Assembly: GCF_001642575.1 (NCBI RefSeq)
Contig: NZ_LXNG01000005.1
Location: forward strand, 1 to 64,000
Origin: Xanthomonas floridensis
GTDB lineage: Bacteria > Pseudomonadota > Gammaproteobacteria > Xanthomonadales > Xanthomonadaceae
Direction: 5' to 3'
Length of the DNA stretch: 64,000 nt
Notes under the pieces: model-generated
What the model saw: only the letters and a program-made list of their open reading frames with translations
Database searches by the model: none
What the model was told of the DNA's origin: nothing
Translations under genes and position numbers: made by a program
Shown here: piece after piece, positions 1 to 7,989 of the stretch
How the letters are laid out: every line of letters starts with the position of its first letter
How positions within the stretch are numbered: the stretch's first letter is position 1

Positions 1-92
1 ACCTCGCGCCGTGTCTGCTTGCGCTTGCCGTTGTACTCCGCGTCGCCAAAGCTCAGCTGCATCGAGATCGTCCGCTCGGTTCGTTGATCCAT
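1..92 (-). CDS. IS5-family transposase, N-terminal 30 codons
   Basis: An open frame starts at ATG 92 on the minus strand and runs off the left edge. The 30 visible residues include MQLSFGDAEYNGKRKQTRRE, which matches the conserved N-terminus of IS5-group transposases seen in many Xanthomonas insertion sequences. The frame has no stop. The DDE catalytic residues lie outside the window, so it is not possible to say whether the transposase is intact. Confidence 0.75.
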   Translation of the reverse strand, partial: MDQRTERTISMQLSFGDAEYNGKRKQTRRE

Positions 93-127
93 TGTGGCAG
101 TATCAGATGGAGTTGTTCAGACCTTCC
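1..127 (-). mobile_element. IS5-family insertion sequence, one end (cut by window start)
   Basis: Read on the minus strand, the segment begins at 127 with GGAAGGTCTGAACAACTCCA. This closely resembles the terminal inverted repeat of IS5 (GGAAGGTGCGAACAAGTCCC). A transposase start codon follows 35 bases further in. The bases just outside the element, TTAG at 128-131, fit the YTAR target that IS5 elements duplicate. The rest of the element lies beyond the window. The inverted repeat, target motif and transposase start all agree, so the boundary at 127/128 is well supported. The second inverted repeat and second TTAG copy cannot be seen. Confidence 0.85.
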
Positions 128-610
128 TTAGCGATTGGGCTGGATGTTCCGCCTCGTATTCGACATTTACGCACGAACGAGCTCAAAAGTGCACGAGAGT
201 ACAGGCAGGCTGCGCTCTTTAGCCTGGGCATGTCACGTAACCTTGGAGTGCCAGTACGCTTCTGTCCCGTCGAGGCGTCTGATTATGATTTCATTGCAAC
301 CTGGGAAGAGAGAAGTACACGGCACTTTGCACCAATTCAACTCAAGGAGCTCGTTCCGGAATCACTCAACAGCTCGTCCACCATTCAGGCGATCATTGAT
401 GGCTTGACAAAATACTCTTCAAATTCACTCACTGTTGGCATATTCCTAAATCGCCAAGGCACCTTTGATCATCGGGAGCTGAGGATTCCAACTCTTCGGA
501 TCGGCGCGCTATGGTTTGTTTTCACAACAACACAAGATCAATCGCAGTGGATACTTTACGGAGATATCTTGGGCAAAGCCCACGCGACTACGTTTGAGTA
601 TCCGACGTAA
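107..610 (+). CDS. Unrecognised protein, 5' end replaced by the IS5 end
   Basis: An open frame continues from inside the IS5 terminal repeat (ATG 107) across the junction at 127/128 to the stop at 610. About 160 residues are encoded by non-IS DNA. The frame also extends back to ATG 11, but that part is antisense to the transposase and is not real coding. No family is recognised; the protein is mixed alpha/beta-like, with no signal peptide or membrane segment. The DNA is clearly richer in A+T than the neighbouring core genes, which suggests horizontally acquired DNA. The native start was probably removed by the insertion, so this is most likely a truncated gene. Expression from the IS-supplied ATG is possible but unproven. 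Confidence 0.45.
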   Translation: MELFRPSLAIGLDVPPRIRHLRTNELKSAREYRQAALFSLGMSRNLGVPVRFCPVEASDYDFIATWEERSTRHFAPIQLKELVPESLNSSSTIQAIIDGLTKYSSNSLTVGIFLNRQGTFDHRELRIPTLRIGALWFVFTTTQDQSQWILYGDILGKAHATTFEYPT

Positions 611-697
611 TCTCCTTTCCAGCTGGGGTCCGCACGTTTGGTCTTAACAAGCATCAGCACAAACCAAACCTAGACTCGGGTCGATTAGGCATGAGAC

Positions 698-1099
698 ATG
701 AAGAGATTGACCTTACGTGACTTACCCAGCTCAGCTTTAACTGAATACACATCAATTTCAAAGATTGTTTATGAAAAAAACAGCTGCGTCGTGCATTTGA
801 TTGCCGCTGCCTCAAACAGGACTGTCCAAATTGTTTTCAGTGATGTTGTCGGCGTAAAGATATTGGACGAACGTGACTTCTCCGAATTCTGGCGTTGCAA
901 CATGGAATCGTTCGATGAGATAGAGGGTGCGATCGTCTCGCAGGTTCTTTCTGGCGGATGGAGCCAGCACGATGAAATACGTGAGTCGTATGTTCCAACA
1001 GGATTTTACGGCGAAGTTATGGAGTTTCTTATCGCTGACCACTATGAGTGCGTCAACGTTCTATGCACGAAGGAACCCTCTGTGCACATCGTTGGTTAA
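698..1099 (+). CDS. Unrecognised small acidic cytoplasmic protein
   Basis: It encodes 133 residues, starting at ATG 698; another ATG at 691 is out of frame. There is no signal peptide or membrane helix. The sequence is rich in acidic and aromatic residues and looks like a compact alpha/beta protein. Base composition is AT-rich, like the truncated gene before it and unlike the alcohol dehydrogenase after it. Small, acidic, low-GC orphan genes beside an insertion sequence often turn out to be immunity proteins of polymorphic toxin systems, but nothing here identifies a toxin and no family is recognised. Function unknown. Confidence 0.5.
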   Translation: MKRLTLRDLPSSALTEYTSISKIVYEKNSCVVHLIAAASNRTVQIVFSDVVGVKILDERDFSEFWRCNMESFDEIEGAIVSQVLSGGWSQHDEIRESYVPTGFYGEVMEFLIADHYECVNVLCTKEPSVHIVG

Positions 1100-1127
1100 C
1101 CCACCTGCGCAATAGCAAGACCTACCA

Positions 1128-1156
1128 CCGCCTGCGCCGAACGACGACGCAGGCGG
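1128..1156 (-). terminator. Possible terminator hairpin after the alcohol dehydrogenase gene
   Basis: A perfect 9-bp stem (CCGCCTGCG at 1128-1136 with CGCAGGCGG at 1148-1156, 11-base loop) lies 29 bases beyond the stop of the minus-strand alcohol dehydrogenase gene. There is no clear T-run after it, so it may be a weak terminator or only an RNA-stabilising hairpin. Confidence 0.4.
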
Positions 1157-1184
1157 CAGCATTAAAGCCTAACGCAACAACCAA

Positions 1185-2243
1185 TCAGGCCGCCTTATCC
1201 AGCGTCGCCATATCGATCACGAAACGGTACTTCACGTCGCTCTTGAGCATGCGCTCGTAGGCGGCGTTGATTTCGTCGGCGCGAATGGTTTCGATGTCCG
1301 AGACGATGTTGTGCTTGGCGCAGAAGTCCAGCATTTCCTGGGTCTGGCGGATGCCGCCGATCAGTGAGCCGGCCAGGGTGCGGCGCTTCATCACCAGGTT
1401 GAACACCGACGGCGAGGGGTGCGACTCCTCGGGCACGCCCACCAGCACCATCGCGCCGTCGCGCTTGAGCGCATTGAGGAACGGGTCCAGGTTGTGCGGT
1501 GCGGCCACGGTGTTGAGGATGAAGTCCAGGGTGTTGTACTGCGCCGCCATCTGCGCTTCGTCCTTGGAGATCACCACTTCGCTGGCGCCCAGGCGCATCG
1601 CATCGGCGCGCTTGCTCTCGGAGGTGGTGAACAGCACCACCGTGGCGCCCATCGCCTTGGCGATCTTCACGCCCATGTGGCCCAGGCCGCCCAGGCCAAC
1701 CACGCCCACCTTCTGGCCCGGGCCCACCTTCCAGTGCGCCAGTGGCGAGTAGGTGGTGATGCCGGCGCACAGCAGCGGCGCCACGGCGGCCAGGTTGTCG
1801 GTGTGGGAGATGCGCAGCACGTACTTCTGGTCGACCACGATATGGTCGGAGTAACCGCCATAGGTGTTCTCGCCGCCGCCGAACATCGGGCCGTTATAGG
1901 TGCCGGTGAAGCCGGCTTCGCAGTACTGCTCTTCGCCTTCCTGGCAGGAGGCGCAGCTGCGGCAGCTGTCGACCATGCAGCCGACGCCGGCCAGGTCGCC
2001 CACCTTGAAGCCGGTGACGGCATCGCCCACGGCGGTGACGCGGCCGACGATCTCGTGGCCCGGCACGGACGGATACCGCGTGTTGTGCCATTCGTTGCGT
2101 GCGGTATGCAGGTCCGAGTGACACACGCCGCAGTAGGCGATCTCGATCTGGACATCGTCGGGACCCGGCGCGCGGCGTTCGAACACGAACGGGGCAAGCG
2201 GCTGGTCGGCGGCTTGGGCGGCAAAGGCGTGGGCTTGGCTCAT
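1185..2243 (-). CDS. yahK: NAD(P)-dependent zinc alcohol/aldehyde dehydrogenase, YahK type
   Basis: A 352-residue medium-chain dehydrogenase/reductase of the cinnamyl-alcohol-dehydrogenase group, expected to interconvert aldehydes and alcohols with NADP(H) in the cytosol. Catalytic zinc ligands are Cys38 (CGVCHSD), His63-Glu64 (GHE) and Cys159. The structural zinc lobe has Cys94, Cys97, Cys100 and Cys108. The Rossmann loop GLGGLG is at 183-188. The whole protein is collinear with E. coli YahK, including VGCMVDSC and FILNTVAAPHNLD. The frame is open 58 codons further upstream, but ATG 2243 (MSQAHAF) has a GGAG ribosome site and matches the family start. It is monocistronic. The physiological substrate cannot be read from the sequence. 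Confidence 0.93.
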   Translation of the reverse strand: MSQAHAFAAQAADQPLAPFVFERRAPGPDDVQIEIAYCGVCHSDLHTARNEWHNTRYPSVPGHEIVGRVTAVGDAVTGFKVGDLAGVGCMVDSCRSCASCQEGEEQYCEAGFTGTYNGPMFGGGENTYGGYSDHIVVDQKYVLRISHTDNLAAVAPLLCAGITTYSPLAHWKVGPGQKVGVVGLGGLGHMGVKIAKAMGATVVLFTTSESKRADAMRLGASEVVISKDEAQMAAQYNTLDFILNTVAAPHNLDPFLNALKRDGAMVLVGVPEESHPSPSVFNLVMKRRTLAGSLIGGIRQTQEMLDFCAKHNIVSDIETIRADEINAAYERMLKSDVKYRFVIDMATLDKAA

Positions 2244-2551
2244 GGGAGACTCCGGGGGGCATTGGGCCGTGCGCACGAGGCGCGAACGACGGGAAAACAG
2301 GCTTGATAGCTTAAGACAGCGACGCGTCGCGCTCGTGCGACAGTGCGTCTTACCTGTCCTCTTGCGAACGCTACCGTTGGCACAGCATGCGCCGTGCAGG
2401 TGTTTTTGCGCGATCAAATCCGTGTTGCACGCGTGAATGGCGCGCTAACGCGCGAGCTTCTAGTCTCGTCGGGTCACCTGTCGCCCTGCACCATCCCACC
2501 TGGCCGTGCCCTCCCCCCGCGGCCACCACGTCGATGCCGAAGGAGGCTTCC

Positions 2552-3628
2552 ATGTTCCGCGCTCCCCCACAGCTTGCCCGCCTGCGTACTGCTGCGCTGG
2601 CGCTTTCCCTGCTTGCAGCGGTACCGCTGGCCTACGCCAAGGAGCCAGGCGGCCCGCACAAAACCTCTGCCGGTTTGAAATATGTCGGCGTCAATCTGTC
2701 CGGCGCGGAATTCAACTCGCGCAAGAAACCCGGCGTGTTGTTCAAGGACTACACCTACCCTGCCGCCTCGGACTTCAGCTATTTCGCCGGCAAGGGCATG
2801 AATACCATGCGGCTGCCGTTTCTGTGGGAGCGTCTGCAGCCCGCGCTCAACGGCGATCTGGATGCGACCCAGCTGGGCCTGATCAAGAAGTCGCTGGCAG
2901 CGGCCAAAGCCAACAAGCAGTTCCTGATCCTGGATCTGCACAACTACGCCAAGTACAACGGCAAGCGCATCGGTACCGACGAGGTTCCCCCCGCCGCCCT
3001 GGCCGACCTGTGGCGCCGGCTGGCGCTGGAATTCAAGGACGACAAGGCGGTGATCTTCGGGCTGATGAATGAGCCCAACGGCATTTCCGCAACCGACTGG
3101 GCCACGGCGGCGCAGGGCGCGATCAATGCAATCCGCAAGACCGGCGCAAAGAATCTCATCCTGGTACCGGGCACTGCGTACACCGGAGCGCACAGCTGGC
3201 GCAGCAGCAGCTATGGCGTCTCCAACGCCAAGGCGCTGGCCATCCTCAAGGATCCCGGCAACAACCTGGCCTTCGAAGCGCACCAGTATCTGGACAACGA
3301 CTACAGCGGCACCAAGCCGCAGTGCACCAGCGACAGCGTGGGCGAAGAAAAGCTGCGCGGCTTTACCGACTGGCTGCGCGAGAACAAGCAGAAGGGCTTC
3401 CTGGGCGAATTCGGCACCGCCAACAATCCGGTCTGCGACAAGGCGCTGGAAGGCATGCTGACCTACATGGAAAACAACAGCGACGTGTGGCTGGGCTGGA
3501 CCTGGTGGGCGGCCGGCGCCTGGTGGAAGCCGGATTACTTCTTCACCGTACAACCGGGCAAGGATGGCAGCGACAAGCCGCAAATGCGCATCCTGAGCAA
3601 GTACGCGCGGCGCGCCGGCAAGAACTGA
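2552..3628 (+). CDS. Secreted endo-beta-1,4-glucanase, GH5 (first of three tandem cellulases)
   Basis: A 358-residue glycoside hydrolase family 5 enzyme that cleaves internal beta-1,4-glucan bonds, acting outside the cell on plant cell-wall cellulose. A Sec signal peptide covers about residues 1-29 (cut near AYA). Family hallmarks are the acid/base in FGLMNEPN (Glu174) and the nucleophile in GFLGEFG (Glu286). The start is fixed by a perfect AGGAGG at 2541-2546. There is no carbohydrate-binding module or linker; the catalytic domain fills the protein. It is followed by two paralogues on the same strand, but gaps of 856 and 360 bases with a terminator suggest separate transcripts. In Xanthomonas such enzymes leave the cell by the type II system and aid virulence. 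Confidence 0.93.
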   Translation: MFRAPPQLARLRTAALALSLLAAVPLAYAKEPGGPHKTSAGLKYVGVNLSGAEFNSRKKPGVLFKDYTYPAASDFSYFAGKGMNTMRLPFLWERLQPALNGDLDATQLGLIKKSLAAAKANKQFLILDLHNYAKYNGKRIGTDEVPPAALADLWRRLALEFKDDKAVIFGLMNEPNGISATDWATAAQGAINAIRKTGAKNLILVPGTAYTGAHSWRSSSYGVSNAKALAILKDPGNNLAFEAHQYLDNDYSGTKPQCTSDSVGEEKLRGFTDWLRENKQKGFLGEFGTANNPVCDKALEGMLTYMENNSDVWLGWTWWAAGAWWKPDYFFTVQPGKDGSDKPQMRILSKYARRAGKN

Positions 3629-4484
3629 CACCCATGAAGTAGCAGGCACGTGCGGCAATACAGTGGCGATTGCCCGCACGTGCCGCTTGCCAGCAGTCCT
3701 GCTGTGCAGGCGTTTCGTGGGGCGGCACTGGCACACCAGATCACCCACGCCGCTGTCGTCGCGCGGCAACACACGCTGTGTAGCCTATTAGTGCTTCGGT
3801 GCTTCGGTGCTTCGGTGCTTCGGTGCTTCGGTGCTTCGGCAATCAGGCACTGGCGCCCTGGCGCCCTGGCGCATCATTGGCGCGCCGCTGTTATTTGCAT
3901 CGGCAATACACCGGGACAGGCGAACCTGTTCTCGCTCGGGTATCGCAGCCATTCCGCATTCCAGGTGTGCCGATGACCGCAATGTTGTCGATCCAGCACT
4001 TGCCATCGGTGTACCGCGTCGGCCGCACTGCACTCATGAACAGGCGTCGGCACGCGTGGCAGAATCCGCACCCGCGCAGCCCGCATGCAACAGGCATCAG
4101 GCATCAGGCCACACCGTCATTCTTTCAGAGATGTCATGCGGCTCCGTGCATTGCAGCGTCACTTCGCCCTCCTTGCTGGTGCGCTCGCGTGCTGAAATGC
4201 AGGCGCACTTGCTGGCACTCACCGACGCCAGCGATCACCTGCAGTGCATTGAATGCGATGCGAAGTTGCAGCGGACAACATCGGCATGCTCGTCGTTTGC
4301 GATAGACGCATTGCATCGACCACGGCCAATCCGGACTGCGAAGTCGGGCACAGCTTGATCCAGTGATACCTCGCATCCGTAGTTGTGCGTGACATATGCG
4401 CATACGCTGATGGCGATGCGTTGTGTTGCCGAGCGAAAGGCAGCTGTAACGCATCTCCCCCGCAGATGCTTTAGGAGTTCCCCC
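3629..4484 (+). other. Long gap between cellulases 1 and 2
   Basis: 856 bases without a convincing gene. Short overlapping frames exist on both strands, but none has a family look or ribosome site. It contains the octamer array at 3791-3838, a short run of tggcgccc-type repeats just after it, and gcatcagg duplications near 4095-4110. The last 100 bases presumably carry the promoter of cellulase 2. I found no clear Clp (CRP-like) or PIP-box site. Confidence 0.6.
3791..3838. repeat. Tandem octamer array, 6 copies of GTGCTTCG
   Basis: Six perfect head-to-tail copies of the 8-mer GTGCTTCG, followed by a partial copy. The array is intergenic, so its slippage would not change a protein directly. 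It lies about 160 bases after the first cellulase and could serve as a variable-number locus. Confidence 0.9.
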
Positions 4485-5534
4485 ATGTTCCCCTCCCCCA
4501 CCTGGCCGCGCCAGCTGCTGTGCTGTGCGCTATTGCTACTGTTTGTGGCCGCGCTTCCGCAGGCGCAGGCCCAAAGCGGTGCACTGCGCTATGCAGGCAT
4601 CAATCTTTCCGGCGCAGAAATCGCCTCAGCCAAGCGCCCTGGCATCATCAATGTCGACTATCGCTATCCCGCTGCCAGCGAGTACCAGCACTTCGCCGAT
4701 ACCGGCATGAACGTGGTGCGTTTGCCCATCGCCTGGGAACGCCTGCAACCCAAGGCCCAGGGCGAACTCGATCCCGCGCAGCTGGCATTGATTCGGCAGG
4801 CAGTGGCCAACGCCAGGGCCGCCAGGATGGTGTTGATCCTGGATATCCATAACTACGCGAAGTATTACGGCCAGAAGATCGGGACCTCGCGCGTGCCGAT
4901 CAAGACCTTCACCGATCTCTGGCGACGCCTGGCGGTGGCGTTCAAGAGCGATAACGCGGTGATGTTCGGGCTGATGAACGAGCCCTACGACATCGCTCCG
5001 CAAAACTGGGCTGCCGCCGCGCAAGCGTCGATCGACAGCATTCGCGCCACCGGTGCCAACAACGTCATCCTGGTGCCCGGCGCGCTCTGGTCCGGCGCAC
5101 ATAGTTGGTACTCCACCATTGCCGGTCAATCCAACGCCGTTGCGCTGGCCACTATTCGAGATCCGCTCAACCGCTACGCCATCGAAGTGCACCAGTACCT
5201 GGACGCCGATTCCAGCGGCACCAGCGCCGGATGCGTCAGTGCCACCATCGGTTCGGAACGTCTGCGCAGTTTCACCGGCTGGCTGCGTAGCCAGCGCAAA
5301 CGTGGATTTCTCGGTGAATTCGGCGCTTCCAGCAACCCGACATGCATGCGTGCACTGGACGACATGCTGCGCTACCTGGAAGCCAATCGCGATGTCTGGG
5401 TGGGCTCCAGCGTGTGGGCGGCCGGTGCGTGGTGGCGCGCCGATTACCCTTTCACGCTACAGCCCGATGCAAACGGACGCGACAAACCGCAGCTGTCCAT
5501 CCTGAGTGCGCACGCGCGCCGTATCACGCGCTGA
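4485..5534 (+). CDS. Secreted endo-beta-1,4-glucanase, GH5 (second tandem cellulase)
   Basis: A 349-residue GH5 cellulase, paralogous to the genes on either side. The signal peptide is about residues 1-30, cut after AQAQ. Acid/base Glu166 lies in FGLMNEPY and nucleophile Glu278 in GFLGEFG. The start is ATG 4485, set by AGGAG at 4473-4477; the upstream open frame has no ribosome site. It differs from the flanking copies in the tryptophan-rich region after the nucleophile: it reads WVGSSVWAAGAWW where the other two have a GWTWWAAG sequence, so its substrate cleft may differ. A strong hairpin terminator follows at 5559-5584, so it is probably its own transcript. Confidence 0.92.
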   Translation: MFPSPTWPRQLLCCALLLLFVAALPQAQAQSGALRYAGINLSGAEIASAKRPGIINVDYRYPAASEYQHFADTGMNVVRLPIAWERLQPKAQGELDPAQLALIRQAVANARAARMVLILDIHNYAKYYGQKIGTSRVPIKTFTDLWRRLAVAFKSDNAVMFGLMNEPYDIAPQNWAAAAQASIDSIRATGANNVILVPGALWSGAHSWYSTIAGQSNAVALATIRDPLNRYAIEVHQYLDADSSGTSAGCVSATIGSERLRSFTGWLRSQRKRGFLGEFGASSNPTCMRALDDMLRYLEANRDVWVGSSVWAAGAWWRADYPFTLQPDANGRDKPQLSILSAHARRITR

Positions 5535-5894
5535 TCCCACGCAACTCCAGATGTCCCAGCGATGCCGTCTTGCGACGGCATCGCTGTTTAGGGAGTGCGC
5601 GACCGATGCGCCACTGGAATGGCGCCACGCAACTGGCACAACGCCCCGCGACGCCAGCATGTCGGCGCATTCGGCATGTTGTCGAAATCACGCAGCCTTT
5701 GAGACAGACGTGATAGGCCGAAATGAACGTGCTCAACCGCCGTAAGTGTGCAGTGGGTTGCACTTCTGACGCGGTTCATCGCAGTGGTGTCCTTTGGCAC
5801 ACGTGATGCATCGCAACAGGCAGATGCAGCGCACCTTGCGCCGATCGCGCGCCAACGGGGCGGCGATGCATCTTCCCCGTCCAGGAGTTGCTTC
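5535..5894 (+). other. Gap between cellulases 2 and 3
   Basis: 360 bases holding the terminator at 5559-5584 and, toward the end, the leader of cellulase 3 with its AGGAG at 5883-5887. The cellulase frame stays open through much of this gap, but no upstream start with a ribosome site or signal peptide is seen. No other gene is supported. Confidence 0.55.
5559..5584 (+). terminator. Hairpin terminator after cellulase 2
   Basis: A perfect 11-bp stem GCGATGCCGTC/GACGGCATCGC with loop TTGC lies 25 bases after the stop of the second cellulase. It is followed by a short T-containing tail, not a long T-run. Confidence 0.65.
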
Positions 5895-6989
5895 ATGTCA
5901 CGTCTCTCTTTTTCACTGCGCCATCTCGCCGCATGCGCCTTGTGTGTCCTGTTACTGGCCGGGCAATCTGCCCACGCGCAGACGCGCGCGCTTACCTACG
6001 CCGGCGTCAATCTCTCCGGTGCCGAATTCGCATCCTCGAAAAAACCAGGCGTGCTTAACAAGGATTACATGTACGCCTCGGCGAGCGACTACACCTATTT
6101 CGCCGGCGTTGGCATGAATACCATCCGCCTGCCCATCCTCTGGGAGCGTCTGCAACCCAGCGCGCGTGGCGAGCTGGATCCTGCGCAGCTGGCATTGCTG
6201 CAACAGGCGGTGGCGCGTGCCAAGGCCTCCGGCATGTATCTGGTGATCGATATCCATAACTATGCCAAGTACTACGGCTACAGGATCGGCGGGCCGGAAG
6301 TCCCGGTCGCCACGTTTACCGATCTCTGGCGTCGCCTTGCACTGGCTTTCAATAGCGACAACGCAGTGATTTTCGGGCTGATGAATGAGCCCAACAACAT
6401 CTCGTCCGGCGAATGGGCCGCAACTGCGCAGGCCGCCATCGATGCAATCCGCAGGACCGGTGCCAACAATCTGATCCTGGTGCCCGGCGCGCTATGGACC
6501 GGTGCGCACAGTTGGTATTCGCCCACCAGCGACGGTCAGTCCAACGCCACCGCGCTGGCATCGATCAACGACCCGCTCAACCACTACGCGTTCGAGGTGC
6601 ATCAGTATCTGGATGCCGATTCCAGCGGTACCAGCAGCGTCTGCGTCAGCGCCACCATCGGCGCGGAGCGTCTGCGCAGCTTTACCGAATGGCTACGCGC
6701 CAATCGCAAGCGCGGCTTTCTCGGTGAGTTCGGCACCGCGCACAACGCGGTCTGTAATACCGCGCTGCAAGGCATGCTGAGCTACATGGAGAGCAATGCC
6801 GATGTGTGGATGGGCTGGACATGGTGGGCGGCGGGTTCATGGTGGAACCTGTCGTATGCCTACAACGTGCATCCGAACAAGGACGGCACCGACAAACCAC
6901 AGATGACGATCCTGTCACCGCAGGCCACACGCGCGACACGTGCACCTGCCGCTGCCGCAGCACGCACACCTGCTGCAAAAACCCGCTGA
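5895..6989 (+). CDS. Secreted endo-beta-1,4-glucanase, GH5 (third tandem cellulase)
   Basis: A 364-residue GH5 cellulase. The signal peptide is about residues 1-28 (cut near AHA). Acid/base Glu165 is in FGLMNEPN and nucleophile Glu278 in GFLGEFG; GWTWWAAGSWW follows as in copy 1. It is closest to copies 1 and 2 along the whole catalytic domain, so the trio arose by tandem duplication. A short Ala/Pro/Thr/Arg-rich tail (about the last 20 residues) is unique to this copy and looks like the stump of a linker, as if a cellulose-binding module had been lost or never gained. ATG 5895 follows AGGAG at 5883-5887. Confidence 0.93.
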   Translation: MSRLSFSLRHLAACALCVLLLAGQSAHAQTRALTYAGVNLSGAEFASSKKPGVLNKDYMYASASDYTYFAGVGMNTIRLPILWERLQPSARGELDPAQLALLQQAVARAKASGMYLVIDIHNYAKYYGYRIGGPEVPVATFTDLWRRLALAFNSDNAVIFGLMNEPNNISSGEWAATAQAAIDAIRRTGANNLILVPGALWTGAHSWYSPTSDGQSNATALASINDPLNHYAFEVHQYLDADSSGTSSVCVSATIGAERLRSFTEWLRANRKRGFLGEFGTAHNAVCNTALQGMLSYMESNADVWMGWTWWAAGSWWNLSYAYNVHPNKDGTDKPQMTILSPQATRATRAPAAAAARTPAAKTR

Positions 6990-7012
6990 GAGCATTTCGT
7001 CGGATGGGTTGA

Positions 7013-7036
7013 ACAAGCCGCCGCAGGGCGGCTTGT
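7013..7036 (+). terminator. Hairpin terminator after cellulase 3
   Basis: A perfect 10-bp stem ACAAGCCGCC/GGCGGCTTGT with loop GCAG begins 23 bases after the stop and is followed by TTG. It marks the end of the cellulase region. Confidence 0.75.
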
Positions 7037-7235
7037 TTGCGTCTGGTGATACTCAGTGCATCCACTGGAGTGACACTGCGCCGCAACGTACAGGGTGAAT
7101 CCCCGATGGACGGTGGCCGCCGGATGCACGGCACCTTCAGTTAGCTGAACTCTGGGTGCCGCCCCGGCGATTTCTTCACCCTTTCACGATACTGGCGCGG
7201 CCAGCATGGCTCCACTTCAACAGCAGGAGCCTCTC

Positions 7236-7679
7236 ATGGCACATCGCATGATGACCACCGCATTGATCGGCGCGTTGACACTGGCCTCGCACGGCGCGTT
7301 CGCACAGGACGCGGCCAAGCCGGCGAAGGCGCTGACCTCCACCGAAGTCACCAGCATGCTGACCGCCAAGGGCTACACCAAGGTGCACGACGTCAAGTTC
7401 GAGCATGGCGTGTGGACCGCCGATGCGCGTAGTGGCGACGGCAAGGATGTAGACGTGCACATCGATCCGGTGACCGGCCGCGTGTACGGCGATCAGACCA
7501 CCTCGCGCCTGAGCGAGGCCGATGTGCGCGCAGCGCTGTCCACCGGCGGCTATAGCGATGTGCACGACCTCAAGTTCAAAGACGGGTTGTGGAAGGCCGA
7601 TGCCAAGCGCAATGGACAGGAGGTCGAGCTGCATGTCGATCCGGACGATGGCCATGTTGTCAGCGTCGACGGCGATTGA
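7236..7679 (+). CDS. Exported PepSY-domain protein
   Basis: 147 residues: signal peptide about 1-23 (cut near AFA), then two tandem PepSY-like units of about 55 residues. Each unit runs from an LTSTEV or LSEADV helix through GY-x4-HD-x-KF to GxVxxxD. PepSY domains are found in secreted or membrane proteins and in protease propeptides, where they inhibit peptidases. This one is free-standing and probably periplasmic. The start at 7236 has AGGAG at 7225-7229; the frame extends 10 codons further but without a ribosome site. It stands alone, ended by the strong shared terminator at 7872-7903. It converges on an M28 peptidase gene, but a functional link is speculation. Confidence 0.85.
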   Translation: MAHRMMTTALIGALTLASHGAFAQDAAKPAKALTSTEVTSMLTAKGYTKVHDVKFEHGVWTADARSGDGKDVDVHIDPVTGRVYGDQTTSRLSEADVRAALSTGGYSDVHDLKFKDGLWKADAKRNGQEVELHVDPDDGHVVSVDGD

Positions 7680-7871
7680 GCACGACGGGATCGTGCCCGG
7701 ACGCTGAGTGCGTGAGGCATTACCGCTAACGCTCGGGTGCTGCGATTGACCTGCCACGATGCGATGGATGGATGTACGCCTGCCGACGCAGCCCCGTATC
7801 CATTGCGCGGTGGCGTGCGTACTACCGGCATCGCCTGGCGACCAGCCAATGCGTCACACCATCCCGGAAAC

Positions 7872-7903
7872 GCAAAGGGGCCTCCAATCGGAGGCCCCTT
7901 TGC
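7872..7903. terminator. Bidirectional terminator between PepSY and M28 peptidase genes
   Basis: A perfect 14-bp stem GCAAAGGGGCCTCC/GGAGGCCCCTTTGC with loop AATC lies between two convergent genes. Its A- and T-containing edges suit both directions. The rest of the 310-base gap (7680-7989) shows no gene. Confidence 0.85.
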
Positions 7904-7989
7904 GTGACGCATCACCACTCACCACCGGCTACGCGAACTGTTTTCAGGGCTGCGCCGCCACAGTCGCGGCGGCGGCGCATCCACAAGCG

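Noticed and set aside
3629..4484. PIP-box (TTCGB-N15-TTCGB) or Clp sites upstream of cellulases
   Set aside because: The TTCGG copies in the octamer array are 8 bases apart and give no 15-base spacing; no good TGTGA-N6-TCACA site was seen.
7085..7195. Leader of the PepSY gene resembles fragments of an FMN riboswitch (AGGGTGAATCCCC)
   Set aside because: The other conserved RFN blocks are absent and the gene has no link with riboflavin; only a TTCAGTTAGCTGAA palindrome remains.
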